A DNA stretch of 64,000 nt from Alcanivorax limicola (GCF_019931215.1 NZ_JAIOUB010000004.1:248001-312000); one strand, 5' to 3'; positions 44,491-54,436 are shown, counted from the first letter of the stretch. Program-made: numbers and translations. The notes: a model not told the origin generated them from the letters alone.

Positions 44491-45264
44491 TCAGCGGGGA
44501 TCCTCTGGCGAAAACCTCACGAGCATATTCACGAAGTGCCCCAGCAACCAATCAAAATGCTGGGGATCTTGAGTATAATAATAGAGCGAAATACTGGCAT
44601 CCAGGACCGACACGGACGCTATGCTTCTATTTTTCGGCCTGTAAGATTCCCCCGCCTTGAGGGAAAACCTCTCTTGATCTACTTGGAAGGAAACGCGCGA
44701 CTTACAGGCGTCTCCTCCGCATGAAACGGGATACGCAACATCGACATGCAGGCGCACACCGTCAATCTCGTAATCACTGTATTGCTCTGCAGTAATGACG
44801 TATCGCAGGTTTCCATGGCCGTCGAACACAACGCGCGGAAGCGGCATACAAGGATTCCCGGTACCGATGACAAGAATATCTCCCGGCACCAGATCAGGCA
44901 CGTCATAAGCACGATCTGCATAGTTCTGGAAAAAGCGGGAATGTCGCAATGTCGGCGGATCAATCTGGACGCTCCGGATCAGGCTTCTCTCTGACGTCAT
45001 GTAATCCTTTACTACATCCCTGTACCTGTCCAGCACGATGACCCTGTCCGGCGAACGATTCAGCCCCTGGCCTCCATCATCGCGCCAGTGATCAATGCCG
45101 AAATATTCCTGATCGGTGAACGTCGGAACGCCCCGCTCGTCAATCTCGGCCACCGTCGATATATGAGGGACCGGTCCAGCACAACTGAGCGCCACAGCGT
45201 CAGGGACCAGGGCCACCGAAATCCATAAGGCATGGAATGCGAGTTTGAAGTGTCTTGATCCCAT
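44491..45264 (-). CDS. Exported protein of unknown function
   Basis: 257 residues with a signal peptide ending PDAVALS (about residue 26). The mature part has paired cysteines (LSCAGP, GNPCMPL, VSCGGDACKS) and a beta-rich, aromatic body. No family recognised. The ribosome site GAGGA lies about 8 nt before the ATG. It lies tail-to-tail with the desaturase (26 bp) and is the last gene of block A before mutL. Confidence 0.7.
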   Translation of the reverse strand: MGSRHFKLAFHALWISVALVPDAVALSCAGPVPHISTVAEIDERGVPTFTDQEYFGIDHWRDDGGQGLNRSPDRVIVLDRYRDVVKDYMTSERSLIRSVQIDPPTLRHSRFFQNYADRAYDVPDLVPGDILVIGTGNPCMPLPRVVFDGHGNLRYVITAEQYSDYEIDGVRLHVDVAYPVSCGGDACKSRVSFQVDQERFSLKAGESYRPKNRSIASVSVLDASISLYYYTQDPQHFDWLLGHFVNMLVRFSPEDPR

Positions 45265-45334
45265 ACCCTGGTCCTCTCCGAATGGGGCTCTGAATCCTTA
45301 CATGGCACTCAGGATGCTGCCGGGGATGGCAATT

Positions 45335-45380
45335 CACCGGCACTTGCGAGGTCGAGTCCAGAGCGGCAAGTGCGCCGGTG
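45335..45380 (-). terminator. Hairpin downstream of mutL
   Basis: CACCGGCACTTGC (45335-45347) pairs with GCAAGTGC-GCCGGTG (45366-45380) with one small bulge and an 18-nt loop. Lies 50 bp after the mutL stop; no T-run. Confidence 0.4.
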
Positions 45381-45429
45381 CCCCAGTCCGATTCGCTGTG
45401 CTCAGCTCACCCTAAGGCGGGCGGGCGGA

Positions 45430-47310
45430 CTAGCGTCCGCGCAGGAAAAGGCGGTCGAGTTCTTTCATGCTGAGCTGCATCCAGGTCGGGCGGCCGTGGT
45501 TGCATTGGCCGCTGCGTTCTGTGGCTTCCATGTCGCGCAGGAGGGCGTTCATTTCGTCGATGGTCAGGCGGCGGTTGGCGCGCACGCTGCCGTGGCAGGC
45601 CATGGTGGAGAGCAGTTCGTCGATGCGCTGGGCAATGCGTTCGCTGCTGCCGTCCATGATCAGGTCAGACAGGACGTCGCGCACCAGGGCTTCGACATCC
45701 GCACCACGTAGCAGCGCAGGAATATCGCGCACAACAAGGGTTTCCGGGCCACCGCGCTGGAGGGTGAAGCCCAGGCGTTCGAACACCTCGGGCTGGTTTT
45801 CGGCGAAGTCAGCCTCGCGCTCGGAGACCGCCATGGAGACCGGCACCAGCAACGGCTGTGAGCGGACGCGGGCGTCGGCCCAGGCCTGTTTCATGCCTTC
45901 GTAGGTGATGCGTTCGTGGGCGGCGTGGGTGTCCACCAGCACCAGGCCGTCGGCGTTCTGGGCCAGGATATAGATGCCATGCAGGTGGGCCAGGGCAAAG
46001 CCGAGGGGCGGTGTGCCGTCGCTGCGTTCAGCGGGCATGGCACGCGGATCGCCTACGCCGTTGGCCGGCAGTGCGCCGGGTTGTTCATAGCCGGCACCGG
46101 CAAAACCGCTGGTCGGCGCAGATGATTGCTGAGGGCCGAAATAGGTACGTGCCTGCACATGCCCGTCTTCGCGAGACGGTTGGGCGCGTGGTGGCGCCAG
46201 CATCATGTTGCCCTGCTCTGGCGGGGTAGTGGTATCCCCCGTAAAACCTGCACCCGCTGATGTCACAGCACGCGCTTCTGGCACGGGCCCTTCGCCAGGG
46301 CGCAGCTCGGCAATCGCTCGATGCAAAGAACGAAACAGGAAGTCATGCACCATGCGTTGTTCACGGAAGCGCACTTCATGTTTTGTGGGGTGGACGTTGA
46401 CGTCCACCAGGGCCGGGTCCAGCTCCAGGAACAACACATAAGCAGGATGGCGACCGTGGTAAAGCACATCACGGTAGGCCTGGCGCACGGCATGGTTGAC
46501 CACTTTGTCGCGAATCACACGGCCGTTAACGTAGAAATACTGCAGGTCGGCCTGGGAGCGGGAAAATGTCGGCAACCCGAGCCAGCCATGCAGGCGCAAG
46601 CCGGCGGCTTCCATGTCCACGGCAACAGACTGCTCCATAAAGCCGGCACCACACAGGCGCGCCACGCGCTGGGCGCGAGCGGCAGCATCTTTGGCCGGGG
46701 GCAGCTGGTGGATGGCTTTCTGGTTGTGGGACAGGCGGAAACCGGTGTCGAATTCACTCAGGGCGATGCGCCGAAACACTTCTTCCAGGTGGTTGTATTC
46801 GGTTTTTTCGGTGCGCAGAAAACGACGCCGGGCCGGGGTATTGAAGAACAGGTCGCGCATTTCCACTGTGGTGCCGCGCGGGTGGGCGGCAGGGCTGAGT
46901 TCCGGCGCCATATCACGGCCCGCCACCTGCACTTGCCAGCCAGTGGCGTCGCCATCGCTGTTGCCGGAAAAACTGGTCATGGTCAGCCGCGACACCGAAC
47001 TGATGGCCGCCAGCGCTTCGCCGCGAAAGCCAAGGCTGCCGATGGCCTCCAGGTCTTCCACTGCGCGAATCTTGCTGGTGGCGTGGCGGGACAATGCCAG
47101 GGCCAGGTCATCCCGTTCGATACCGCCGCCGTCGTCACGCACGCGTATCAGGCGCACACCGCCCTGCTCCACATCCACCACGATCTGCCCGGCACCGGCG
47201 TCGAGGGCATTTTCCAGCAGTTCCTTGACCACCGAGGCGGGGCGCTCGACCACTTCACCGGCAGCAATCTGGTTGGCCAGTCGGGGATCAAGCAATGTAA
47301 TACGTGCCAT
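45430..47310 (-). CDS. mutL: DNA mismatch repair protein MutL
   Basis: 626 residues. GHKL ATPase motifs are complete ([26 protein letters not shown]). The C-terminal domain keeps an endonuclease site: [12 protein letters not shown] (family DQHA-x2-E-x4-E with Q to T), ACHGSVRA and CNHGRP. This indicates a nicking MutL of the type used by bacteria without MutH. A Pro/Gly/Ser linker (residues 350-440) joins the halves. It lies 41 bp after the amidase gene, but its usual downstream neighbour miaA is displaced. Confidence 0.96.
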   Translation of the reverse strand: MARITLLDPRLANQIAAGEVVERPASVVKELLENALDAGAGQIVVDVEQGGVRLIRVRDDGGGIERDDLALALSRHATSKIRAVEDLEAIGSLGFRGEALAAISSVSRLTMTSFSGNSDGDATGWQVQVAGRDMAPELSPAAHPRGTTVEMRDLFFNTPARRRFLRTEKTEYNHLEEVFRRIALSEFDTGFRLSHNQKAIHQLPPAKDAAARAQRVARLCGAGFMEQSVAVDMEAAGLRLHGWLGLPTFSRSQADLQYFYVNGRVIRDKVVNHAVRQAYRDVLYHGRHPAYVLFLELDPALVDVNVHPTKHEVRFREQRMVHDFLFRSLHRAIAELRPGEGPVPEARAVTSAGAGFTGDTTTPPEQGNMMLAPPRAQPSREDGHVQARTYFGPQQSSAPTSGFAGAGYEQPGALPANGVGDPRAMPAERSDGTPPLGFALAHLHGIYILAQNADGLVLVDTHAAHERITYEGMKQAWADARVRSQPLLVPVSMAVSEREADFAENQPEVFERLGFTLQRGGPETLVVRDIPALLRGADVEALVRDVLSDLIMDGSSERIAQRIDELLSTMACHGSVRANRRLTIDEMNALLRDMEATERSGQCNHGRPTWMQLSMKELDRLFLRGR

Positions 47311-47351
47311 GCAGCAACCTTGTTCAGATGTTCTTGTGGTCCGCGCAGGAT

Positions 47352-48743
47352 TCAGGAGCCGGGGATGCGCAGTTCCTGACCGACGCGAATCAGATCCCCG
47401 CGCAGACTGTTCGCTTCCCGCAATGCGGATTCAGATACGCTGTAACGCCGGGCAATGGCCGACAACGTTTCGCCAGGCTGAATACGGTGGCTGGCTACAC
47501 TGCCACCGCCATTGCGCCGCTGCTCGGCAAACCAGCTGCCCGGCGCCGGGTGGTGCTCGAAGTAACGACGCACGCCATTCAGTACAGCACGAGCAATCTT
47601 TTCCTGGTGCTCGGCGGTCTGCAGTTTGCGCGACTCTTCCGGGTTGGAAATAAAGCCGGTTTCCACCAGCACCGACACCATACTGGGTTCGCGCAGTACC
47701 GCAAAGTTGGCCTGCTCCACCTGCCGGCGGTTGCCGTGCAGGCGAGTAAAGCTGCCCATTTCCTCGATCATTTCCTTGCCCAGATAGAGGCTGTGGGACA
47801 TGGAGCCGCTGAGAGTCATGTCCGCCAGCACCCCCATCAGGCCGCTGTTGTCCTTTTCTTCCTCGTAGACACCGGCCACGCGGTCAGAATCGTTGGCCAT
47901 GCGCGCAAGATAAGCCGCACGGGCACTGGTAGCGCCGCGATTGGACAGGGAAAACACCGAGGCCCCGTGAGCACGGGGGTCGGTAAAGGCGTCCGCATGG
48001 ATGGAGATAAACACGTCAGCGCCGTGCTGCTCCGCAGCGATACGGCGGCGCTCTGCCAGCGGCACGTAGTAGTCGCCATCACGCACCAGCACCGGCTGAA
48101 TACCCGGCTCTGCATCCATGAGGCGGTATATGCGGCGCGCAATTTCCAGCACGACTTTCTTTTCATGGATGCCGCCGGGACCGATAGCGCCCGGGTCTTC
48201 GCCACCGTGGCCGGGGTCCAGCGCGACGATCATCGGCCGCGGCCCCGCTTGCTGCTCGACCACCTTTTCCATGCTGCGCACCGGCTCGGGATCGCTGTCG
48301 AACAGATCCACGACCAGGCGCCAGCCATGGGGCTCGATGGGCTTGAGCAGATTGGTGCGCGGGCGCACCGCGTCGCTCATATCCAGTACGACGCGGGTCA
48401 TGGATTCGTGCTTGCCGATGCGGATGCCATTGATCGGGCTGCGTGCCAGCGTCAGGCTGTTCATATCGAAACCCAGATCCGCATCCTTGAGGTCAATCAC
48501 GATGCGATCCGGGTTGGAGAGACGATCAACCTTGTGCTCCAGAGGCCCCTTGAGGTCGAACACGATACGTGTGTGATCCGGAGCGCGGTGCAAGCGCACC
48601 GAGTCGATGGTCTGCGCGCTGGCAAACTCGAACCAGCACAGCGACAGCAGGCCAAACAGCATACTGCCCAGGCGAGCACGCAAGCGCACACCCGCCTGGT
48701 TCGCCGTATTTCGGAAATCACTGTGCTGACATTCTGCGCGCAT
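47352..48743 (-). CDS. amiB: N-acetylmuramoyl-L-alanine amidase (AmiB/AmiC type) with LysM
   Basis: 463 residues. Signal peptide (residues about 25-44, ending FASA), AMIN domain (45-150), Amidase_3 domain with zinc/catalytic residues [16 protein letters not shown] and [11 protein letters not shown], and a C-terminal LysM ([25 protein letters not shown]). It splits septal peptidoglycan during division. Start at ATG 48743; the TTG one codon upstream is less likely. It is in the standard tsaE-amiB-mutL order. Confidence 0.94.
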   Translation of the reverse strand: MRAECQHSDFRNTANQAGVRLRARLGSMLFGLLSLCWFEFASAQTIDSVRLHRAPDHTRIVFDLKGPLEHKVDRLSNPDRIVIDLKDADLGFDMNSLTLARSPINGIRIGKHESMTRVVLDMSDAVRPRTNLLKPIEPHGWRLVVDLFDSDPEPVRSMEKVVEQQAGPRPMIVALDPGHGGEDPGAIGPGGIHEKKVVLEIARRIYRLMDAEPGIQPVLVRDGDYYVPLAERRRIAAEQHGADVFISIHADAFTDPRAHGASVFSLSNRGATSARAAYLARMANDSDRVAGVYEEEKDNSGLMGVLADMTLSGSMSHSLYLGKEMIEEMGSFTRLHGNRRQVEQANFAVLREPSMVSVLVETGFISNPEESRKLQTAEHQEKIARAVLNGVRRYFEHHPAPGSWFAEQRRNGGGSVASHRIQPGETLSAIARRYSVSESALREANSLRGDLIRVGQELRIPGS

Positions 48744-48827
48744 CAAGATCCCACTGTTCCTGTTGTCCGCGGTGCAACGATAAATCTGATCATAGCATTG
48801 CCGGAAGCATATCAGCCTTGCCGTACG

Positions 48828-49253
48828 TCAGCGCCTGCGTGTCAGCACAGCCTCTCTGCCCGGCAACGTTACCGTCAGTTGCACATGCAGGTCTGCGGGC
48901 GGCAGGATGCCGGCGCCACGTTGCGGCCATTCCACCAGACATAAAGCGTCCCCGTCGAAATAATCCCGCACGCCCATCAATTCCAGCTCTTCCGCATCGC
49001 TGAGCCGATACAGGTCGAAATGATATACGTTGAGTCCCTGAAGCTCATAGGGTTCAACAATGGTGTAGGTCGGGCTCTTTACTGCCCCCTGATGACCCAG
49101 TGCGCGCAGCCAGCCACGGACCAGTGTGGTCTTGCCTGCGCCAAGTTCGCCTTCCAGTGTGACCACGCCGCCCGCAGCAAATTCCTCTGCCAGCCTGGCG
49201 CCAAGCTGTTCGGTGGCTGTTTCGTCGGCCAGGTAGATACATTCTTCAGTCAT
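48828..49253 (-). CDS. tsaE: tRNA threonylcarbamoyladenosine synthesis protein TsaE
   Basis: 141 residues. Walker [14 protein letters not shown] and the [10 protein letters not shown] / FDLYRL motifs are clear. TsaE is the ATPase of the TsaBDE complex that makes t6A37. Start at ATG 49253 ([18 protein letters not shown]). It overlaps the nnr stop by 8 bp. Confidence 0.96.
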   Translation of the reverse strand: MTEECIYLADETATEQLGARLAEEFAAGGVVTLEGELGAGKTTLVRGWLRALGHQGAVKSPTYTIVEPYELQGLNVYHFDLYRLSDAEELELMGVRDYFDGDALCLVEWPQRGAGILPPADLHVQLTVTLPGREAVLTRRR

Positions 49254-50877
49254 GTGCTGCATCCCGGTGTGCTGCTTCGTATAAACCAATGCCATTGACC
49301 AACGCGGGCAACTGCGCCAGCAGGTCGGTGGCCAGCAGCCCGCGCTCGCCGGCGCTCGCCGTACAGCGATCCGCCGCCATCGCATGCACCAGCGCGCCCA
49401 CGGCCGCCGCGTCCCGAGGCATGAGGCCCTGCCCCAGCAGCGCACCGATGATACCGCTGAGCACATCGCCCATCCCGCCGGTGGCCATGCCGGGGTTGCC
49501 GCGCTGGATCAACACCGGCGGCAGCGCATCGCCCGACGCGCCGACAGAAGCACTGATAAGTGTCCCGACGCCTTTCAATAGCACCGCGCCACCGGTTGCT
49601 GCGGTGAGCTTGCGCAAGGCGGCGAAACGATCCTGCTGTATCGCGGCGGTGCTGTAATCCAGCATGCGGGCCGCCTCACCGGGGTGCGGCGTCCAGACCG
49701 CGTTGGCGCGTCGCGGCAGGTCCTGCGCGGCCAGTAAGTTAATGGCGTCGGCATCCAGGACCATGGGCAAGCCCGCGTCCACCGCTGCCGCCAGCATCGT
49801 GCGGCCCCAGGCGCCCTGCCCCAGGCCCGGACCCACGACCAGCACCGAGGCCTTCGCCAGCAGGGTATCGAGTGCCGCACGGGTCTCCGTGCCGGGCACC
49901 ATCAGTTCCGGCTGGCGCGTGAGGAAACCGCTGACATGCTCAGCGCGGGTTGCCACGGAAACCAGCCCGGCGCCGCAACGCAATGCCGCCTGGGCGGCCA
50001 TCATGGCGGCCCCGGCGTATCCCTGATCGCCACCGATCACCAGCACATGGCCGTAAAGCCCCTTGTGCCCGGCGCGCAAACGGCGCGGCAGCATCTCCGA
50101 TATCAGGGCCGGGCGCGGGCACAGTGCTGCCGGTGGCACGGCGGCATACACCGCAGCGGGCACATCGAGATCATCAAAATGCAATGCGCCACAATGATCC
50201 GGCCCGGCGCCGGTAAGCAGGCCGGTCTTGACGCCGATAAACGTGATGGTGGCACTGGCGCGCACGGCGACGCCCAGCGGATTACCCGTGTCCGCATGCA
50301 AGCCGGAGGGCAGGTCCAGTGCCAGTGACGGCTTGCCGCTGGCGTTGAGGGCATCAATCAACCCCGCCACAGGTTCCCGCACCGGCGTGCTCAGCCCGGT
50401 GCCCAACAGGGCATCCACGATCAGATCGGTGTCATGCAGTGCGGCGGGGAGTTCGGTCAGGGCAATGTGCGGCACGTCGGCGGCGCGCTCTGCCATGGTC
50501 AGCGCATCGCCTTTCAACGCATCAAGCGGGACCAGGGGCAAGATCACCGGCGCCAGCCCGGCATCGGCCGCCAGCCGCGCCACCACATAACCGTCGCCAC
50601 CGTTATTGCCGCCACCACAACACACCAGCAGGCGCTGCGCATCCGGCCATCGCTGGCGCAGCAGATCAAAGGCCGCCTGGCCAGCGCGCTGCATGAGCGT
50701 TGCACCCGCTATGGCTTGCGCACCAGAGCCCTGCACATCAGCGCCCGGGACACCCTCGATGGCGATGCGATCCAGCGCGCGGGTGCCGTCGGCAGAATCC
50801 AGCCGGCACCACAAGCGATCATCGGCAAGCGCCGACATCGCCGGGGGAAGCGGCACTGCTGCGTGTGGTAACATCAT
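49246..50877 (-). CDS. nnr: Bifunctional NAD(P)H-hydrate epimerase / ADP-dependent dehydratase
   Basis: 543 residues. The N-terminal YjeF-N epimerase has [17 protein letters not shown] and [14 protein letters not shown]. The C-terminal ribokinase-like dehydratase has [24 protein letters not shown] and [17 protein letters not shown]. It repairs hydrated NAD(P)H. The epimerase carries about 13 unusual residues ([13 protein letters not shown]) in the loop before TLMQRAG. It is divergent from queG. Confidence 0.95.
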   Translation of the reverse strand: MMLPHAAVPLPPAMSALADDRLWCRLDSADGTRALDRIAIEGVPGADVQGSGAQAIAGATLMQRAGQAAFDLLRQRWPDAQRLLVCCGGGNNGGDGYVVARLAADAGLAPVILPLVPLDALKGDALTMAERAADVPHIALTELPAALHDTDLIVDALLGTGLSTPVREPVAGLIDALNASGKPSLALDLPSGLHADTGNPLGVAVRASATITFIGVKTGLLTGAGPDHCGALHFDDLDVPAAVYAAVPPAALCPRPALISEMLPRRLRAGHKGLYGHVLVIGGDQGYAGAAMMAAQAALRCGAGLVSVATRAEHVSGFLTRQPELMVPGTETRAALDTLLAKASVLVVGPGLGQGAWGRTMLAAAVDAGLPMVLDADAINLLAAQDLPRRANAVWTPHPGEAARMLDYSTAAIQQDRFAALRKLTAATGGAVLLKGVGTLISASVGASGDALPPVLIQRGNPGMATGGMGDVLSGIIGALLGQGLMPRDAAAVGALVHAMAADRCTASAGERGLLATDLLAQLPALVNGIGLYEAAHRDAAHD

Positions 50878-50905
50878 GGCCGATATATCCCTGAGAACGA
50901 TTCAC

Positions 50906-50920
50906 ACTGTCTGCGACAGT
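50906..50920. promoter_or_regulatory. 15-bp palindrome in the nnr-queG divergent gap
   Basis: ACTGTC-TGC-GACAGT. Centrally placed in the 88-bp gap, so a possible shared operator. The half-site spacing is wrong for LexA. Confidence 0.35.
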
Positions 50921-50965
50921 ATACGCGACGTTCCTGCTGACTTCCGACCACCACCGGCTGCCGCC

Positions 50966-52123
50966 ATGTCTGAACCCATGCCGCCCCCATCCCCCGCAGA
51001 GACAGACGCGTTGACCGCCCTGGCGGCCAATATCCGGATCTGGGCGCGGGAGCTGGGCTTCCAGCAAGCCGGCATTGCCGACACCGAACTCAGCCAGGCC
51101 GAGGCACGCCTGCAACAATGGCTGGCGGCGGGGTATCACGGTGATATGGACTGGATGGCCGCCCATGGCAACAAGCGCAGCCGCCCGGCGGAACTGGAGC
51201 CCGGCACACTGCGGGTGATTTCCGTGCGCATGGATTATCTGCCACCGGACACAGCGCCGGTAAAACTGCTCAAGCAAGGCGAGAAAGCCTATATCTCGCG
51301 CTACGCGCTGGGGCGGGATTATCACAAGGTGATACGCAAACGGCTGGCGCAACTGGCGGCGCAGATTCGCACCGCCGCCCACGCATCGGGACTGGCCTCA
51401 GAACTGGGCCGGGCCTTTGTGGACAGTGCGCCGGTCATGGAAAAACCGCTGGCCGCCAAGGCCGGGCTCGGCTGGCAGGGCAAGCACACGCTGATTCTCA
51501 ATCAACAGGCGGGCAGCTGGTTCTTTCTCGGCGAAATCTATACGGACCTGCCGCTGCCGGTGGATGCGCCGGTGGAGAACAAGTGCGGCGCCTGCAAGGC
51601 CTGCATCACTGTCTGCCCCACCGATGCCATCGTGGCACCGTATCAGCTGGATGCGCGCCGGTGTATCAGCTACCTCACCATCGAGAACAGCGGTGACATT
51701 CCGGAAGACCTGCGTCCCAAGATGGGCAATCGCGTCTTCGGCTGCGACGACTGCCAGTTGATGTGCCCCTGGAACCGTTTTGCGCAGCATTCCGGCGAAG
51801 CTGATTTTCAGCCCCGACATGCGCTGGATCAGGCGGATCTGGTGACCTTGTTCAACTGGAGCGAGGCGACGTTTCTGGAGAACACGGCGGGCTCACCGAT
51901 CCGCCGCACCGGCTACGCCGGATGGCTGCGCAATATTGCCGTGGGGCTGGGGAACGGCCCGCCCAGTGACGCGGCGATTGCGGCATTGGAAGCGCGGCTG
52001 GATTTCCCCTCCGACATGGTGGTGCGGCACGTGCAGTGGGCACTGACGCGCCTGCACCAGTCACGTCAGTCAGCGACCAGCGCCTTGCCTTCCAGCGAGA
52101 CAGGCTTGCTCGGCAAGGCATAA
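50966..52123 (+). CDS. queG: Epoxyqueuosine reductase QueG
   Basis: 385 residues. Eight cysteines for two 4Fe-4S clusters are visible (CGACKACITVCP, RRCISY, CDDCQLMCPW), together with the cobalamin-region VDSAPVMEKPLAAKAGLGWQGKHT. It carries out the last step of queuosine synthesis in tRNA. Start placed at ATG 50966 (MSEPMPPP); ATG 50876 would overlap nnr and adds unrelated residues. The last 58 bp overlap the desaturase gene on the other strand. Confidence 0.95.
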   Translation: MSEPMPPPSPAETDALTALAANIRIWARELGFQQAGIADTELSQAEARLQQWLAAGYHGDMDWMAAHGNKRSRPAELEPGTLRVISVRMDYLPPDTAPVKLLKQGEKAYISRYALGRDYHKVIRKRLAQLAAQIRTAAHASGLASELGRAFVDSAPVMEKPLAAKAGLGWQGKHTLILNQQAGSWFFLGEIYTDLPLPVDAPVENKCGACKACITVCPTDAIVAPYQLDARRCISYLTIENSGDIPEDLRPKMGNRVFGCDDCQLMCPWNRFAQHSGEADFQPRHALDQADLVTLFNWSEATFLENTAGSPIRRTGYAGWLRNIAVGLGNGPPSDAAIAALEARLDFPSDMVVRHVQWALTRLHQSRQSATSALPSSETGLLGKA

Positions 52124-53205
52124 CGCAGGATGCGCCAGATCACCTGACCGAACTGGGAGACCAGCGAGCCGGTGTTGTAGAAGATGCCGTAGCGGCGACA
52201 GATGGCGCGCACTTCTTTCGACATTTCAGCATAACGCCGTGCCGGAATATCCGGGAACAGGTGGTGTTCGATCTGGTGGCTCAGGTTACCCGACATGATG
52301 TGCAGCAGCTTGCTGCCGGTCAGGTTGGACGAGCCACGCAGTTGGCGCAGATACCACTGGCCGCGCGTTTCGTTCTTGATGATGCTTTTCGGGAACACTT
52401 CCACGTTAGCGGTGAAGTGGCCGCAGAAAATGATCATGAAGGTCCACAGATTGCGCAAACCGTTGGCAACCAGATTGCCCAGCAGCACCGGCAGGAAGAA
52501 CGGGCCCGCTAGCAGCGGGAAAAAGACATAGTCCTTGAGCAGCTGGCGGCGCATCTTGCGGCCTGTCGGGCGGAATTCCTCACGCAGCTCGGCGCCGGTC
52601 ATACGACCGGCAAAATAACGACCCAGGCGGATATCCTGGATGGCCACGCCCCACTGGAACAGCAGCGCAAAGATCACGGCGTACAGCGGCTGACCCAGGA
52701 AAAACGGACGCCAGCGCTGCTCCGGGAACAGGCGCAGCACGCCATAGCCGACATCGTCGTCCATGCCCTTGATATTGGTGTAGGTGTGATGGCTGTAATT
52801 GTGCGTCTTGCGCCAGTTATCACTGGTGCCGACGATATCCCACTCGTAAGTCTTGCCGTCAAAACGCGGATCGTTCATCCAGTCGTACTGGCCATGCATG
52901 ACGTTGTGGCCCAGTTCCATGTTTTCCAGAATCTTGGAAATCGCCAGCAACAGGGTGCCGAGCAACCAGGCAGGCGGGAAGATACCGAAGAACAGCAGGC
53001 CACGGCCGAGGGCGCCGGTGTAACGCACCGCCGCGTAAATGCGCTTGATATAACGCGCATCCTGTTCGCCGATATCGGCCAGGGTCCGCTCGCGCAGGGC
53101 ATCCAGATCCGCGCCGAACTGTTCCACCTGTTCGCGGCTGAGGCGTTCGCGCCCTGGCTTCTTGAGGGCGACACTGGCGGGCATTGCGGGAGGTAAGGCT
53201 GTCAT
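52066..53205 (-). CDS. desB: Membrane fatty-acid desaturase (DesB-like)
   Basis: 379 residues with three histidine boxes (HNVMHGQY, HNYSHHTY, QIEHHLFP) and an extra His in CGHFTANVE, giving the di-iron site. It probably desaturates acyl chains of phospholipid or acyl-CoA. The neighbouring reductase and FabR/DesT-type repressor match the DesB-DesC-DesT system of Pseudomonas aeruginosa, which makes unsaturated fatty acids aerobically. Start placed at ATG 53205, since the open frame to 53310 has no homology. Four 11-bp repeats stand directly before it. It overlaps the end of queG by 58 bp tail-to-tail. Confidence 0.92.
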   Translation of the reverse strand: MTALPPAMPASVALKKPGRERLSREQVEQFGADLDALRERTLADIGEQDARYIKRIYAAVRYTGALGRGLLFFGIFPPAWLLGTLLLAISKILENMELGHNVMHGQYDWMNDPRFDGKTYEWDIVGTSDNWRKTHNYSHHTYTNIKGMDDDVGYGVLRLFPEQRWRPFFLGQPLYAVIFALLFQWGVAIQDIRLGRYFAGRMTGAELREEFRPTGRKMRRQLLKDYVFFPLLAGPFFLPVLLGNLVANGLRNLWTFMIIFCGHFTANVEVFPKSIIKNETRGQWYLRQLRGSSNLTGSKLLHIMSGNLSHQIEHHLFPDIPARRYAEMSKEVRAICRRYGIFYNTGSLVSQFGQVIWRILRYALPSKPVSLEGKALVAD

Positions 53206-53210
53206 GGCTT

Positions 53211-53254
53211 GTCCTGTTTGGGTCCTGTTTGGGTCCTGTTTTAGTCCTGTCTGG
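53211..53254. repeat. Four tandem 11-bp repeats before the desaturase
   Basis: Units at 53211, 53222, 53233 and 53244: GTCCTGTTTGG twice, then GTCCTGTTTTA and GTCCTGTCTGG. They fill the gap between desC and desB and end 5 bp before the desB ATG. On the gene strand each carries AGGAC, which can act as a weak ribosome site. The 11-bp period puts all units on one face of the helix. Confidence 0.95.
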
Positions 53255-53267
53255 CAAACAACACTGT

Positions 53268-54377
53268 CTAGAGATCCAGCGTCATGTCCGAGCGGGCGGC
53301 GCTGATACAAATACGCACCACGCCCGGCTCACTCTGGGTGGCGCCGGTGTTCAGGTTTTCACTGGTGCCACTGATCCGGTCGCAGGCACAGCTGTTGCAG
53401 ATACCCATGCGGCAACCGTGTTTCGGGTGGATGCCGCGGGCCTCCAGCGCTGGCAGCAATGCTTCACCAGCAGGAATATCCAGCACGCGGCCGCTGCGCC
53501 GCAGGGTCACCTGCACCGGCGCACCGACCACAGCAGCACGCTCCGGCAAGGTGAAGGCTTCGGCCTCGAAACCCGCCACCTGATCCGCCAGCAGCGTGCG
53601 CAGGCTGTCCACGAAGCCGCCGGTGCCGCAGGCGTACACCTGTCGTTCGGCCAGGTCCGGCACCAGTTGCGCGAGCAGGTCGGCACTGGGTCGGCCGCTG
53701 TATTCGCCGGGCAGCAACGTCGCTTCGCGGGTCAGGATGATGTGCACACGCACACCCGGCTGACCACTGCCCGCGGCTTTCTCCAGGCCTCGCAACTCGT
53801 CGAGGAAACACAGATCGGCTCGGGTTCTGGCCCAGTACAGCAGGGTCACATCAACGCCTGCCGTTGCCGCCGTTTGCGCGCGCAACAGGCTCATCAGCGG
53901 CGTAATGCCGCTGCCTGCAGCGACGTAAAGCCAGCGCGGCACGTCCGGGCGCAAGGTCATCGCGCCAAAGGCCTCGCCCAGCTCAAGCACGTCGCCGACG
54001 CGCACCTCCTGGCACAGGTGGCTGCTGACGCGGCCACCGGGGATGCGCTTGACGGTAATCGCCAGGCAGTCTTTGCGACCGCCACGCCTTCTGGCATGAG
54101 AAGCTCTGACATGAGAAGGGCTGTAGGAGCGCGTCAGCCGCACGCCATCCACCTCTACCGTCACCGGTACATGCTGCCCGGCCTGCACCGGCGGCACATG
54201 CCGGTTGGGTCGCAACACCAGGGTCACGCAGTCGCGTGCCGTGACCTGCCGGGCGACGACACGCGCCAGCGGGCGCTCCCAGGACAGCAACGGATTGACC
54301 CTGGCAGCCCAGAAGTCAAAAGCAACCGGGTCTATCAAGGGAGCAATCACACGTTTCAGAGCGCCTGTGGCAGGCAT
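53268..54377 (-). CDS. desC: Ferredoxin reductase-like electron donor (DesC-like)
   Basis: 369 residues: an FAD-binding beta barrel (RSYSPS), an NAD(P) domain (AAGSGITPLMSLLRA, CGTGGFVDSL) and a C-terminal plant-type 2Fe-2S ferredoxin domain (C-RMGI-C-NS-C-AC...C). It passes electrons from NADPH to the desaturase. The start was placed at the third in-frame ATG (54377), with GGAGAG 6 nt upstream. The first ATG (54398) would leave almost no leader after the promoter. A 15-bp imperfect tandem repeat codes for SHVRASHAR after the FAD motif. Upstream of desB by 62 bp. Confidence 0.88.
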   Translation of the reverse strand: MPATGALKRVIAPLIDPVAFDFWAARVNPLLSWERPLARVVARQVTARDCVTLVLRPNRHVPPVQAGQHVPVTVEVDGVRLTRSYSPSHVRASHARRRGGRKDCLAITVKRIPGGRVSSHLCQEVRVGDVLELGEAFGAMTLRPDVPRWLYVAAGSGITPLMSLLRAQTAATAGVDVTLLYWARTRADLCFLDELRGLEKAAGSGQPGVRVHIILTREATLLPGEYSGRPSADLLAQLVPDLAERQVYACGTGGFVDSLRTLLADQVAGFEAEAFTLPERAAVVGAPVQVTLRRSGRVLDIPAGEALLPALEARGIHPKHGCRMGICNSCACDRISGTSENLNTGATQSEPGVVRICISAARSDMTLDL

Positions 54378-54408
54378 CCGCATCTCTCCAGGGTCCATAA
54401 TCGGCGTT

Positions 54409-54436
54409 ATTATACATATGTATATATATTAGTCTA
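54409..54436 (-). promoter_or_regulatory. desC promoter with a palindromic operator
   Basis: On the minus strand: -35 TAGACT (complement of 54431-54436), 16-bp spacer, -10 TATAAT (complement of 54409-54414, exact consensus). The perfect palindrome TATACATATGTATA at 54411-54424 covers the -10 and enters the spacer. A FabR/DesT-type repressor bound there would block the promoter. Confidence 0.6.

Noticed and set aside
47304-48944. 546-codon open frame antisense to the amidase
   Set aside because: The amidase has signal peptide, AMIN, Amidase_3 and LysM domains; the antisense frame has no recognisable domain.
50906-50920. ACTGTC-TGC-GACAGT as a LexA box
   Set aside because: LexA sites need CTGT-N8-ACAG; here the spacing is five. 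Kept only as an unassigned palindrome.
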